Source: Candidatus Nyctobacter psychrophilus
Lineage (GTDB): Bacteria > Vulcanimicrobiota > Vulcanimicrobiia > Vulcanimicrobiales > Vulcanimicrobiaceae
Reading direction: 5' to 3'
NCBI GenBank assembly: GCA_014305025.1
Contig: JACRTY010000028.1
Span: 1 to 42,263, forward strand
Length of the DNA: 42,263 nt
Shown here: piece by piece, positions 17,259-25,045 of the stretch
Layout: each line of letters opens with the position of its first letter
How positions within the stretch are numbered: the stretch's first letter is position 1
Program-made: the position numbers and the translations under genes
The notes under the pieces: generated by a model
What the model saw: only the letters and a program-made list of their open reading frames with translations
Databases searched by the model: none
What the model was told of the DNA's origin: nothing

Positions 17259-18479
17259 TCAGCGGATCCCGGTGCCGAGTTGCGCCAGCGGGACGTAGAC
17301 CACGTAGACGATGACGGCGACGATGACCCCGAGGCCAATGGTCACGGCGGTCTGGATCAGGGTCGGCAGCGCGGACATCAGCGACTCAACGTCCTCTTCG
17401 TAGTACTCTGCGATCTTGGCCAGCATGTGGGGAATCGTGCCGGCCGAGCCGCCGACGCGCACGAATCCCAGCACGAGCGGCGGAAAGGCCTGTGAAGCGG
17501 ATAGTGCCTCGTCGAGCGTCGCGCAGACGCCGCCCGCGATGCGGTCGCGCGCGCCTTCCACCGCGCGCGCGAATAGCGGGCTCTCCGCCACCGGCGCGGC
17601 GACTTCCAGTGCGCGCACCGCGTTGACGCCCGACTGCAGCAAGGTCGCGAGTACGCGGCAGAGCCGCGCGACGATCGTCTTTCGAATCGCCTCGCCGACC
17701 AGCGGCAGACGCAAGCGCAGCGCGTCGAAAGCCAGCGCTCCCTCGGTGGTACGAAGGGCCTTGGCAACCGTAATGCCCGCTGCCCACAGCGCTGCGGCGG
17801 CTCCTAGGAGGAACAGCGGGTTCTGCGCGACGTTGCTGACTGCGACGATCGCGGCCATCGCCGGCGACAGCGGCACGTCGAAACTGACGAACAGTTTGGC
17901 GAACTGCGGAACGACGATCGTGAAGAGGTACACGCAGACGCACGCTGCCGTGATCACGACGAGCGCGGGATACAGCAGCGCCGACTGCAGTCGCTTGCGC
18001 AGCCGTTCATCGCGTTCCAGAAACAGCGCGAGGCGGTCAAAAATCTCTTCCCGGTTCCCCGCTTCCTCGCCGGCCGCGACCATCGCCACTTCGAGGTCGG
18101 TGAAGTCGTCCGGACGGTGCGACATCGCCGTCCACAATTTCTCGCCGCCACGTTCGACGTCGGCTTTGATGCTCGAGAGCGCATCGCGAAACCGGGCGGT
18201 GCGCGCCTGTCCGATCAAGAGTTCAAAGGCCGTCGAGAAATCGACGCCGGAACGCTCCAGGGCCGCATACGCGCGAAAGAAGGCGAGGCGTTCGGCCGGT
18301 GCGTGACGGCGCAGGAAGCGACCGAACGTCAAGGGCGCCGTCGTCGATTCCAGCGACGACGGAATGAGCATGCGTTCGCGTAACATGCCCAGTGCCGTGG
18401 TGCGGTCGAGCGCCCGCATCGTGCCGGCGACGCGTTCGCCGCTCGGCGTGCGAGCCCGATAGGCGAACGTCAGGGACAT
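17259..18479 (-). CDS. pilC: PilC-type inner-membrane platform protein
   Basis: A 406-residue type II secretion F-domain protein. It begins TFAYRARTPSGERVAGTM and has two repeated cytoplasmic F domains (LAFFRAYAALERSGVDF and RLCRVLATLLQSGVNAVRALE, each with a matching later segment). Membrane helices lie around 170-190, 215-240 and at the C-terminus (AVTIGLGVIVAVIVYVVYVPLAQL). It anchors the PilB/PilT motors to the base of the pilus. Confidence 0.9.
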   Translation of the reverse strand: MSLTFAYRARTPSGERVAGTMRALDRTTALGMLRERMLIPSSLESTTAPLTFGRFLRRHAPAERLAFFRAYAALERSGVDFSTAFELLIGQARTARFRDALSSIKADVERGGEKLWTAMSHRPDDFTDLEVAMVAAGEEAGNREEIFDRLALFLERDERLRKRLQSALLYPALVVITAACVCVYLFTIVVPQFAKLFVSFDVPLSPAMAAIVAVSNVAQNPLFLLGAAAALWAAGITVAKALRTTEGALAFDALRLRLPLVGEAIRKTIVARLCRVLATLLQSGVNAVRALEVAAPVAESPLFARAVEGARDRIAGGVCATLDEALSASQAFPPLVLGFVRVGGSAGTIPHMLAKIAEYYEEDVESLMSALPTLIQTAVTIGLGVIVAVIVYVVYVPLAQLGTGIR

Positions 18480-18489
18480 GCTCTACGCC

Positions 18490-19572
18490 TCACCGGATGC
18501 CCACGCTGACCCGAATTTGATCGGGATAGTCCGAGGCCGCGACCGCGGCGTCGTAGGTGATGAGGCGTTCGTTGACCATGCGTGAGAGGTCCATCTCGAG
18601 GGTCTGCATGCCGTCCTTGCGCGAGGTCTCGATCGTGTTGCGGATTTGAATCGTCTTTTCGGGCGACATCAACTGGGCGCGAATGGCGGGTGAATTGAGC
18701 GCGATCTCGCAGGCGGGACGGCGGCCGCGGCCGCTGCCGTCGGGGATGAGCCGCAGGGAGACGATCGCTTGCAGCGACTGTGCCAGCTGCATGCGCGCCT
18801 GCTCTTGCCGGCCGCCTTCGAACACGCCGACGATGCGGGCAACGGTCTCCGCCGCTTCGGAGGTGTGCAACGTGCTGAAGACCAGATGTCCGGTTTCGCT
18901 GGCCGCCAGGCACGCCGACATCACCTCGGGGTCGCGCAATTCTCCGATGAGGATCACGTCGGGATCGGCACGCAGCACCCCGCGCAGCGACTCGCCGTAC
19001 GAACTGACGTCGCGGCCGATCTCACGTTGTCGGATCAATGAATGCCGGCTGCGGTGGCGGTATTCGATTGGATCTTCGACGGTCACGATGTGCCGTTCGT
19101 ACTTCTTGTTGATCTCGTTGATCAAGGCGGCGAGCGCCGTCGATTTGCCCGAGCCGGTAGGGCCGGTGAACAGGACGAGGCCGGTCGGAAAATCGGCGAG
19201 GCTGGCGACGATGGCCGGTAATCCGAGCGCGTCTAACTCCGGCACGCCGTCGCACAGCAGACGCAGCGAGAGCGCCAGGCCGTTTTCACCGCGGAATGCG
19301 TGGATGCGGATTGCCCCGAAACTCGGATGCTGTAAAGCGCCGTCGGCCGCGCCGTGCGCGCCGCTCAGGCGCTCGTATTCTTTTTTGCTCAGATACGTTT
19401 CGCAGAACGCGCGCACGGACTCGGGCTCAACGACCGGCAATTCCATCCGCGCCATCGCGCCGTCGACCCGCTGCCACGGCGGCTCGTTACCTTCGACGTG
19501 CAGATCGGAGGTGCTCGCAGCATGGGCGCTCTCGCGGCAGACCCGAATCGCTTCTTCGATGTCGGCAAGCAT
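18490..19572 (-). CDS. pilT: PilT-type retraction ATPase (copy 2)
   Basis: A 360-residue ATPase: SDLHVEGNEPPWQRVDG at the N-terminus, Walker A GPTGSGKST (137-145), the Asp box TVEDPIEY, Walker B DPDVILIGELRDPE, the His box GHLVFSTLHT, and C-terminal SRKDGMQTLEMDL. It is of normal PilT length and ends cleanly, unlike the paralogue at 8063. The LLCDGVPELDALGLPAIV stretch is PilT/PilU-like. Two PilT genes suggest separate retraction and accessory (PilU-like) motors, inferred from family knowledge. It sits 10 nt upstream of pilC and 11 nt after pilB. Confidence 0.88.
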   Translation of the reverse strand: MLADIEEAIRVCRESAHAASTSDLHVEGNEPPWQRVDGAMARMELPVVEPESVRAFCETYLSKKEYERLSGAHGAADGALQHPSFGAIRIHAFRGENGLALSLRLLCDGVPELDALGLPAIVASLADFPTGLVLFTGPTGSGKSTALAALINEINKKYERHIVTVEDPIEYRHRSRHSLIRQREIGRDVSSYGESLRGVLRADPDVILIGELRDPEVMSACLAASETGHLVFSTLHTSEAAETVARIVGVFEGGRQEQARMQLAQSLQAIVSLRLIPDGSGRGRRPACEIALNSPAIRAQLMSPEKTIQIRNTIETSRKDGMQTLEMDLSRMVNERLITYDAAVAASDYPDQIRVSVGIR

Positions 19573-19583
19573 GTCGCGCTTCG

Positions 19584-21023
19584 CTAGTCCGCGTCGTCGT
19601 ACGAGAGATGGCGCAAAACTTCACCCTCGCTCGTCGCCCCCGAAGCAACGTGCCGCAATGCGTCGACGACCATCGGTTTGTAGCCGGCGCTCTGCGCGAT
19701 CTTGCCGAGCTGCGTCGGGGTCGCGCCCGACTCGACGGCGGCACCGAGTTCGGGCTTGATCTCGAGAACTTCGAAGGCGCCGATGCGCCCTTGGAAACCG
19801 GAATAGGAACAGCGCTCGCAGCCTTGCGCTTCCCAGGCGTCGCCTTTGAGCGCGAAGCCGTAGCGGCGCGCCACGGCGACGGCCTGCGACGAGACCGACG
19901 TCTTGATCTTGCAGTGACGGCAAAGCATGCGCACGAGCCGCTGCGAGACCGCCAGGGTGAGCGACGATGCCAAGGTCGCGCGGCTGGCGCCGAATTCCGC
20001 CAGGCGCGCGGCGACGCGCAACGCATCGCGCGCGTGGAGGGTCGTCACGAGCGAAATGCCGGTGAGGCTCGCCTGCAGGGCGATGGCGACCGTTTCGGCA
20101 TCGCGCAATTCACCGATGAAGAGTTGCTGCGGGTTCTGGCGCAAGAGCGCCCGCAGCGCGAGCGGAAACGTGATGCCGGCTTTTTCGTTGACGGCGATCT
20201 GGGCGATGCCGGGGATGCGGCATTCGATCGGATCCTCGACGCTGCACACGTTGGCATGCTCGAGGCTGATCGTCTGCAGCGACGCATACGACGTCGTCGA
20301 TTTCCCCGAGCCCGTCGGTCCGGCGATCACACAAAACGAGCCCGGGCGCTTGAGTCCTTTTTGGTAGCGCGCGAGTAATTCGGCGCCCATTCCGAGTTGT
20401 TCGAGGTCCGGCACGAGGTCGAAACGCTGCAAGAAGCGCAGCACGAGTTTTTCGAGGCCCGCAACGGGGATGGTCGAAGTGCGCACGTCGAACGAGCGGC
20501 CGTCAAAGCTGACGGCGAGGCGGCCGTCTTGCGGTAAGCGCGACTCGCCCGTGTTCATGTTCGAGCGGACTTTGACGAGCGCGACGACGCGTTCGAACAG
20601 ACCGGCGGGTAGCGTGCGGTCGGCTTGCAGCACGCCATCGACATCCAGGCGAACGCGCCCGGCCCGGCCGTCGGTCGGTTCGAGGTGAACATCGGAGGCG
20701 TAGCTGCCGATGGCGGCAGCAAAGATTTCGTCGAGCGTCTGGGCCGCCAAGGAATCGGCATCGCGTGAAGCCGCCGCCGGATAGAGCGCCTTGAGGCCTT
20801 CGCGAATGTCGCGAATCGGCAATACGACCGTGCGGATCTCTTTGCGCGTCAATTGACGCAGGCGTTCGGATAAGTCACTGCCGTCGTTCGGTACGGCGAC
20901 GGTCAGGGCTGAACCATCGTAAGCCAGCGGCAGGACGTCGGCATCATAGGCAAAGGAACGGGACAGCAGCGCCGCGGCCGTGCGCTGCGTCGGCGAAGGA
21001 AGCAGCGTAATGGCTTCGGTCAC
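19584..21023 (-). CDS. pilB: PilB-type pilus extension ATPase
   Basis: A 479-residue ATPase, with GTG 21023 overlapping the upstream stop (GTGA). It has a short N1-like domain, SDVHLEPTDGRAGRVRLD (about 110-127), Walker A GPTGSGKST (235-243), the Asp box SVEDPIE, a Walker B region ending LFIGELRDAE (about 301-310), and the zinc-binding pairs CRHC and CERC near 368-405 that mark PilB/GspE rather than PilT. Before the Walker B strand the usual acidic QDPD is QNPQ, an oddity. It polymerises pilin using PilC as platform. Confidence 0.88.
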   Translation of the reverse strand: MTEAITLLPSPTQRTAAALLSRSFAYDADVLPLAYDGSALTVAVPNDGSDLSERLRQLTRKEIRTVVLPIRDIREGLKALYPAAASRDADSLAAQTLDEIFAAAIGSYASDVHLEPTDGRAGRVRLDVDGVLQADRTLPAGLFERVVALVKVRSNMNTGESRLPQDGRLAVSFDGRSFDVRTSTIPVAGLEKLVLRFLQRFDLVPDLEQLGMGAELLARYQKGLKRPGSFCVIAGPTGSGKSTTSYASLQTISLEHANVCSVEDPIECRIPGIAQIAVNEKAGITFPLALRALLRQNPQQLFIGELRDAETVAIALQASLTGISLVTTLHARDALRVAARLAEFGASRATLASSLTLAVSQRLVRMLCRHCKIKTSVSSQAVAVARRYGFALKGDAWEAQGCERCSYSGFQGRIGAFEVLEIKPELGAAVESGATPTQLGKIAQSAGYKPMVVDALRHVASGATSEGEVLRHLSYDDAD

Positions 21024-21562
21024 CGCGCGCCTCCCGCGAGCCGCAGCGGCACGGCGCGCAGCGTGCCGCTCGGGCTTGGCGCAGGTCGCTCCGCGCGAGC
21101 GTAGCGCAGCGCATGCGCGGTCGCGTAGACGCTTCGCGCATAGCCCAGTCCCGCCCAATAACCGCCCGTGTTGTAGGCTGAGAGGGCATGAACGAGCGCG
21201 AGTTGCCCGGGACCGTAGGTGCGCGCGGCGGCGGCATAGGCGTCGCGCAAAATGCGCGCCCCGGCCGCGACGTTGACGCACGGCGCGAAGACGCTGCGCG
21301 CGTCGAGCCCCAGGCGCGCGAAGTTCGCGGAGTTCACTTGCGCGTAACCGGCATCGATATTGTGACCGGCGCGCAGCAGACGCCGGGCGAGAGTCTCGGC
21401 GCTCGCGGCGTCGGGCGGCAGGTAGGAGCGGCGCACCGTGTTATCGCCGATCGCATAGCGGTAGCCGCCGCTCTCGTACATGACGACCGCGTTCATCGTG
21501 ACGGGTCCCACGCGCGGCGCGCAATCCGCGATCAGATGAGCGAGGGCGAGCGGAACGATCAT
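21020..21562 (-). CDS. VirB1-like lytic transglycosylase
   Basis: A 180-residue SLT-fold enzyme. Near the start it has CAPRVGPVTMNAVVMYESGGYRYAIGDN in substance: the catalytic Glu about residue 30 followed by SGG and AIG, as in VirB1 of type IV secretion. Later come NIDAGYAQVNSANFARLGL and ALSAYNTGGYWAGLGYA. It cleaves glycan strands of peptidoglycan, probably to let the pilus through the wall. No clear signal peptide is visible, so export is unexplained. ATGA and GTGA overlaps at the two ends place it firmly in the operon. Confidence 0.82.
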   Translation of the reverse strand: MIVPLALAHLIADCAPRVGPVTMNAVVMYESGGYRYAIGDNTVRRSYLPPDAASAETLARRLLRAGHNIDAGYAQVNSANFARLGLDARSVFAPCVNVAAGARILRDAYAAAARTYGPGQLALVHALSAYNTGGYWAGLGYARSVYATAHALRYARAERPAPSPSGTLRAVPLRLAGGAR

Positions 21563-22251
21563 GCTTCGAGCGATCGTGCCATGCGCCCGAGCGCAGCGTG
21601 ATGGATGCGCGAAACGCGCTTCGCCGAGACGCCGAGGCGGCGCGAAAGTTCAAGCTGCGTCAGCCCGAGGAGATACACGCCGGCGATAACGCGGCGTTCC
21701 GTACGAGACAATGCCGCAAACGCCGCGCCCACCATGATGCGGTCTTCGGGCGCAACTGCGTCGAGCGCGGGCACCGCGTCGGAGAGCGCCTCGTCGATCG
21801 GTGCCGGCGCCGCGGACTGTCGAGCCTCGCGCAATTCGACGAGCGCTGCGACGAGAACGCCCAGTTCGGCCGAGAGTTCAGCGTCGCTGGGTTCGCGGCC
21901 CAGACGCGCGAGCAGCGTCTCATGGGCGCGCGTAAAGCGGCGCTCCAAGCCGATGAGTCGCCGCGGCAGCCGCACGGCGCGTTCGTGATCGCGGACGTAG
22001 TGCATCAGTTCGCCGACGACGAACAGCCAGGCGTAGGCCTCGAACGGCGTGCCGAGCAGTCGATCGTAGCGGCGCGCGGCTTTGATGAGACCGATCGCCG
22101 CAACTTGTTCCAGGTCGCAGCGTTCCAGCCCGGTGCGCCAGAATTTCTTCGCGCCCCGCCGGCAGAGATGATGGTACGCGGTGACGAGCCCATCGGGGGA
22201 ATGTGAAAGGAGAGAAGGAGAAGACTCCTTCGCAAAAACGGAGTTGACCAC
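21559..22251 (-). CDS. RNA polymerase sigma factor (sigma-70 family, SigB/FliA type)
   Basis: A 230-residue sigma factor with region 2 (RCDLEQVAAIGLIKAARRYD, FEAYAWLFVVGELMHYVRDHERAVRLPRRL), region 3 (EPSDAELSAELGV) and region 4 helix-turn-helix (LTQLELSRRLGVSAKRVSRIHHAALGRM). The size and order match alternative sigma factors of the SigB/SigF/FliA group. The start is GTG 22251 with CAGGAG 9 nt upstream. As first gene of the pilus operon it may direct transcription of this and other pilus genes; that is inference. The divergent two-component genes may control it. Confidence 0.85.
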   Translation of the reverse strand: MVNSVFAKESSPSLLSHSPDGLVTAYHHLCRRGAKKFWRTGLERCDLEQVAAIGLIKAARRYDRLLGTPFEAYAWLFVVGELMHYVRDHERAVRLPRRLIGLERRFTRAHETLLARLGREPSDAELSAELGVLVAALVELREARQSAAPAPIDEALSDAVPALDAVAPEDRIMVGAAFAALSRTERRVIAGVYLLGLTQLELSRRLGVSAKRVSRIHHAALGRMARSLEA

Positions 22252-22296
22252 GACCGCAAACTCCTGGGAGGCGCCGCGGGGAAACGGCGTGGAGCG

Positions 22297-22325
22297 ATTA
22301 TCAGCAACAAATGTGACCTAAATGC
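22297..22325 (-). promoter_or_regulatory. Candidate promoter of the pilus operon
   Basis: On the minus strand GATAAT (22302-22297) lies about 45 nt before the sigma-factor start codon and fits a -10 box. The -35 position (22325-22320) reads GCATTT and is poor. The only support is the -10 match and its position next to the inverted repeat at 22328-22357. Confidence 0.3.
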
Positions 22326-22327
22326 TT

Positions 22328-22357
22328 CCGCAACATTAAATCTTCTTAATGTTGCGG
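22328..22357. promoter_or_regulatory. Perfect 12-bp inverted repeat in the divergent promoter region
   Basis: CCGCAACATTAA (22328-22339) and its exact complement TTAATGTTGCGG (22346-22357) flank a 6-nt ATCTTC centre. It is AT-rich against a GC-rich background. It lies between the divergent sigma-factor and response-regulator genes, just upstream of the candidate -35 of the pilus operon. There is no T-tract, so an operator is likelier than a terminator. The adjacent OmpR-family regulator is a possible binder, although such proteins usually prefer direct repeats. Confidence 0.5.
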
Positions 22358-22407
22358 CGCCGGGTCGTCTGGTCCCGAACGATGCGCCCTGGGGCACTCC
22401 CCCCGGC

Positions 22408-23103
22408 ATGAACAGCACGCGGGTTCTCGTGGCCGAAGATGACAGCGCCATCCGTGAACTGCTGGTGCATCATCTCGAGCGCGATGGGTTTGTCCCGGTC
22501 CAGGCGAGCGACGGTCCGTCGACCTTGCGGTTGACGCGCGACGGCATCGATCTGCTGCTGCTCGACGTCGGCTTACCCGGCATCGACGGTTTCGACATCG
22601 CGCGGACGTTGAGGCGCGAGGGCCGCACGACGCCGATCGTCATGATCACGGCGCGAGCCGACGAAGTGGACCGTGTCGTCGGCTTCGAGTTAGGCGCGGA
22701 CGACTACGTGACCAAGCCGTTCTCGCCGCGTGAAGTGGTCGCCCGGGTTCGCGCCGTGTTGCGCCGCAGCGGCATGAAGATGGACAGTAGCGGGAATATC
22801 CGTCGCTTCGGGCGTCTGGAAATCGACGAAGCGGCGCGCGAAGTGCGCGTTGATGGGCGTAACGTCGGCCTCAAGCCGCGCGAATACGCGTTGCTGTTGG
22901 CGCTGGCGTCGTATGCCGGCGTCGCCTTGTCGCGCGACGTGCTGCTGGAACGCGTCTGGGGTTACGATTACGACGGCGACGAACGGACCGTCGACGTGCA
23001 TGTCAGGCGGCTGCGCATGAAACTGGAGGAACAGCAGGCGCTTGGGGCATGCCTGCATACGGTACACGGTTTTGGCTACAAGTTCTCGCAGACTTCGCCG
23101 TAA
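22408..23103 (+). CDS. OmpR/PhoB-family response regulator
   Basis: A 231-residue two-domain regulator. The receiver domain has acidic pocket residues in VLVAEDD, phospho-acceptor Asp53 in LLLLDVGLPG, the Thr of MITARAD and the Lys of DDYVTKPFS. The C-terminal winged helix (about 135-228) contains LKPREYALLLALA and VWGYDYDGDERTVDVHVRRLRMKLE. It is paired with the histidine kinase just downstream and is divergent from the pilus operon, so that operon is a plausible target. No strong ribosome site precedes ATG 22408. Confidence 0.92.
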   Translation: MNSTRVLVAEDDSAIRELLVHHLERDGFVPVQASDGPSTLRLTRDGIDLLLLDVGLPGIDGFDIARTLRREGRTTPIVMITARADEVDRVVGFELGADDYVTKPFSPREVVARVRAVLRRSGMKMDSSGNIRRFGRLEIDEAAREVRVDGRNVGLKPREYALLLALASYAGVALSRDVLLERVWGYDYDGDERTVDVHVRRLRMKLEEQQALGACLHTVHGFGYKFSQTSP

Positions 23104-23110
23104 CGACGTC

Positions 23111-24268
23111 TTGCGCATCGGCGACGTTGCGTCGCTGACGCACCACCTGCGCAGCCACACCCTCGTTCTCCCCGTGCCGTTGCTGGTCGTCCGCTTGCGC
23201 GATCTCGAGCGCATCGCGTGGCGCGAAGGGCGCGCCGCGGCCCGCGGCGTCGAACGGCGCAGTCTGGCGTCGTTCATCGAGACCGCCACGCGAACGCTGC
23301 GCGCCTCCGACGTGCTCGCGCACGATGATGAAAGCGAAGATTTCCTGGCCGCGCTGCTGTCGCCCAATCGCAACACGGGTTCCGTCGCAGCGCCGAGCGA
23401 CTGTCGCGCGATCCTGGCGCGCTTAGCCTCGGCGATGGAGGTGGCGGGCGGGATGCGCGTCGAGACCGGCTGGACGATCGTGTACGGCTTGCCGAACGAT
23501 GCGCGACTGGGTGACGCCGTGGAAAACGCGCTCGAACGTGGACTGCGCGAACGCGAGCGGTACGCGTTCTTCTCGACCTTGGGGCACGAACTGCGCACGC
23601 CGCTTACGTCGATTCGCGGATATTTGGAGACGTTGCTCGAGGAGGATTTGGATCCGCGAACCGCGCGGCGGTTTTTGGAGATCGCGCGCCAAGAGGCCAT
23701 GCGCATGGGCCGTTTAGTCGACGGCATGTTCGACGTCTCGATGTTGGATCTGCGCGAGGAACCGGGTTATGCGGAATCGTGCGACCTTGCGGCGTCGATC
23801 GGGTTTGCCCTGGGCAGCGTGGCGCCCGCGGCTGCGGCCCGCGGCACCAGCATCACGCACCTCTCCTCCCAATCGTATGCGGTTGCGATCGGCGGTGACC
23901 GACTCGTTCAAGTGCTCATCAACGTGATCGAAAATGCCGTCAAGCACGGACGTGACGGCGGCCGCGTCTACGTTTCCAACGCGACCCTCGATACGCGATA
24001 CGTCGAGGTGCGCGTCGACGACGACGGTCCGGGCATCGCGACGGACGAACGTGAAGCGATCTTCACGCTCGCCCGGCGGGGCGTCAATGCGCGGGCGGCC
24101 GGTTCGGGACTGGGGCTCGCCGTAGTCCGGCTAATGCTCGAGCGCGTCGGCGGAGAAGTGGACGCGACCCGCTCGCTTCTTGGCGGCGCACAGTTCCGCA
24201 TTCGGCTGCCGCTAAAGCTCGGTGCTTCCGAACCGCCGGCGGAAGCACCGGCGCCGGTCAGCCGCTGA
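23111..24268 (+). CDS. Sensor histidine kinase with degenerate GGDEF-like N-terminal domain
   Basis: About 385 residues. The C-terminal part is a standard kinase: H-box FFSTLGHELRTPLTSIRGYL, N-box INVIENAVKHG, G1 VDDDGPGI, G2 GSGLGLAVV. The N-terminal 130 residues (LVLPVPLLVVRLRDLERIAWREG ... LRASDVLAHDDESEDFLAALL) have the strand-helix layout of a GGDEF domain but lack the catalytic motif, so it probably senses rather than makes nucleotide. No membrane segment is seen, implying a cytoplasmic kinase. The start is unclear: TTG 23111 is used, and a start inside the regulator's 3' end at 23042 is also possible. A 10-bp inverted repeat (24221-24249) lies in its last codons. Confidence 0.85.
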   Translation: MRIGDVASLTHHLRSHTLVLPVPLLVVRLRDLERIAWREGRAAARGVERRSLASFIETATRTLRASDVLAHDDESEDFLAALLSPNRNTGSVAAPSDCRAILARLASAMEVAGGMRVETGWTIVYGLPNDARLGDAVENALERGLRERERYAFFSTLGHELRTPLTSIRGYLETLLEEDLDPRTARRFLEIARQEAMRMGRLVDGMFDVSMLDLREEPGYAESCDLAASIGFALGSVAPAAAARGTSITHLSSQSYAVAIGGDRLVQVLINVIENAVKHGRDGGRVYVSNATLDTRYVEVRVDDDGPGIATDEREAIFTLARRGVNARAAGSGLGLAVVRLMLERVGGEVDATRSLLGGAQFRIRLPLKLGASEPPAEAPAPVSR

Positions 24269-24341
24269 ACTCTTTGCTCCCTATCACACGGGCCGAGCGC
24301 AACCTCCAACCGATCGAAAGAGAGCCGCAGAGGTCGAATTC

Positions 24342-24848
24342 CTAGTCGCTAAAGTCCTCAACGAACAGTTCACCGCCATTGGTCTTGACGGCGGCAACGC
24401 CGATCTTCGCGTAATGTGGCTCGAGGATGTTGTTGCGGTGCTCCGGGGAGTTCCACAGATCCCGATCTGCCGAGACGGGATTCTCGTCCAGAGCCATGTT
24501 TTCGCCGGCATAGGAATAGGCATACGCGGCGCGGTCCATGCGATCGAACGGTGAGAGACCTTCGGGGGTGTTGTGGCTGAAGTAATTCCGCGTCGCCATG
24601 TCCAGCGCGTGAGCGCGCGCTAGGGTGCTCAGCCGTTCATCGAATTGCAGGGGCGGGCGGCCGCTGACAAGGCGTTCGCGATTGAGGGCCTCGAGCACGA
24701 TCTGCGCGTCGCTGCGCGGCACGCTCGGCGCGGGGCCGGGCGCGCGTAGCGCCGGTGCCCCCGGAATGCCGTTGAGCGGAGCCCCGCCCCCATGTGCCGG
24801 GGGCGACAACAACGACAAGAGGACCAGACCGAAAGCGGAGAGTGCCAT
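24342..24848 (-). CDS. Secreted CAP/SCP (YkwD-like) domain protein
   Basis: A 168-residue exported protein. A signal peptide (LSAFGLVLLSLLSPPAHG) and a Pro/Ala-rich spacer precede a bacterial CAP domain (about 45-168): ALNRERLVSGRPPLQFDERLS, ARAHALDMATRNYFSHNTPEG, YAGENMA, WNSPEHRNNILEPHYAKIGV. The two conserved His (SHNTPEG, PEHRNNI) and Glu residues of the CAP cavity are present. The molecular function of bacterial CAP proteins is largely unsettled; wall or extracellular binding is usual. It is convergent with the kinase gene and monocistronic. Confidence 0.88.
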   Translation of the reverse strand: MALSAFGLVLLSLLSPPAHGGGAPLNGIPGAPALRAPGPAPSVPRSDAQIVLEALNRERLVSGRPPLQFDERLSTLARAHALDMATRNYFSHNTPEGLSPFDRMDRAAYAYSYAGENMALDENPVSADRDLWNSPEHRNNILEPHYAKIGVAAVKTNGGELFVEDFSD

Positions 24849-24940
24849 GTTCCGCGTATCGGTCGCGGGTACCGGGATTCCACGCGATCGCGCGCGCTGT
24901 GCCGACGCTCACCGGCCCCGGGCCAAATCTCGGCCATCCC

Positions 24941-24963
24941 CGTTGGCTCCGAAGGAGCCAACG
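24941..24963. terminator. Hairpin downstream of hppD (possible terminator without T-tract)
   Basis: CGTTGGCTCC (24941-24950) pairs perfectly with GGAGCCAACG (24954-24963) across a GAA loop. It lies about 85 nt past the hppD stop and about 95 nt before the CAP gene start. No T-run follows on either strand, so termination is only suggested by position. Nothing else is seen in 24849-25045. Confidence 0.4.
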
Positions 24964-25045
24964 CACAACTCGAGGCGCGTGCCTTCATGCGAAGCTGTGA
25001 ATTTCGGCGGAACGGTAAAGCCGACGTAAACGCTCGGCGGAGCGG

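Noticed and set aside
19296..20378. 360-codon plus-strand frame opposite pilB/pilT
   Set aside because: It is antisense to two ATPases with all catalytic motifs. Its composition is typical of shadow frames.
24221..24249. 10-bp inverted repeat at the end of the histidine kinase as a terminator
   Set aside because: It is inside the coding frame and has no T-tract. It is noted only within the kinase entry.
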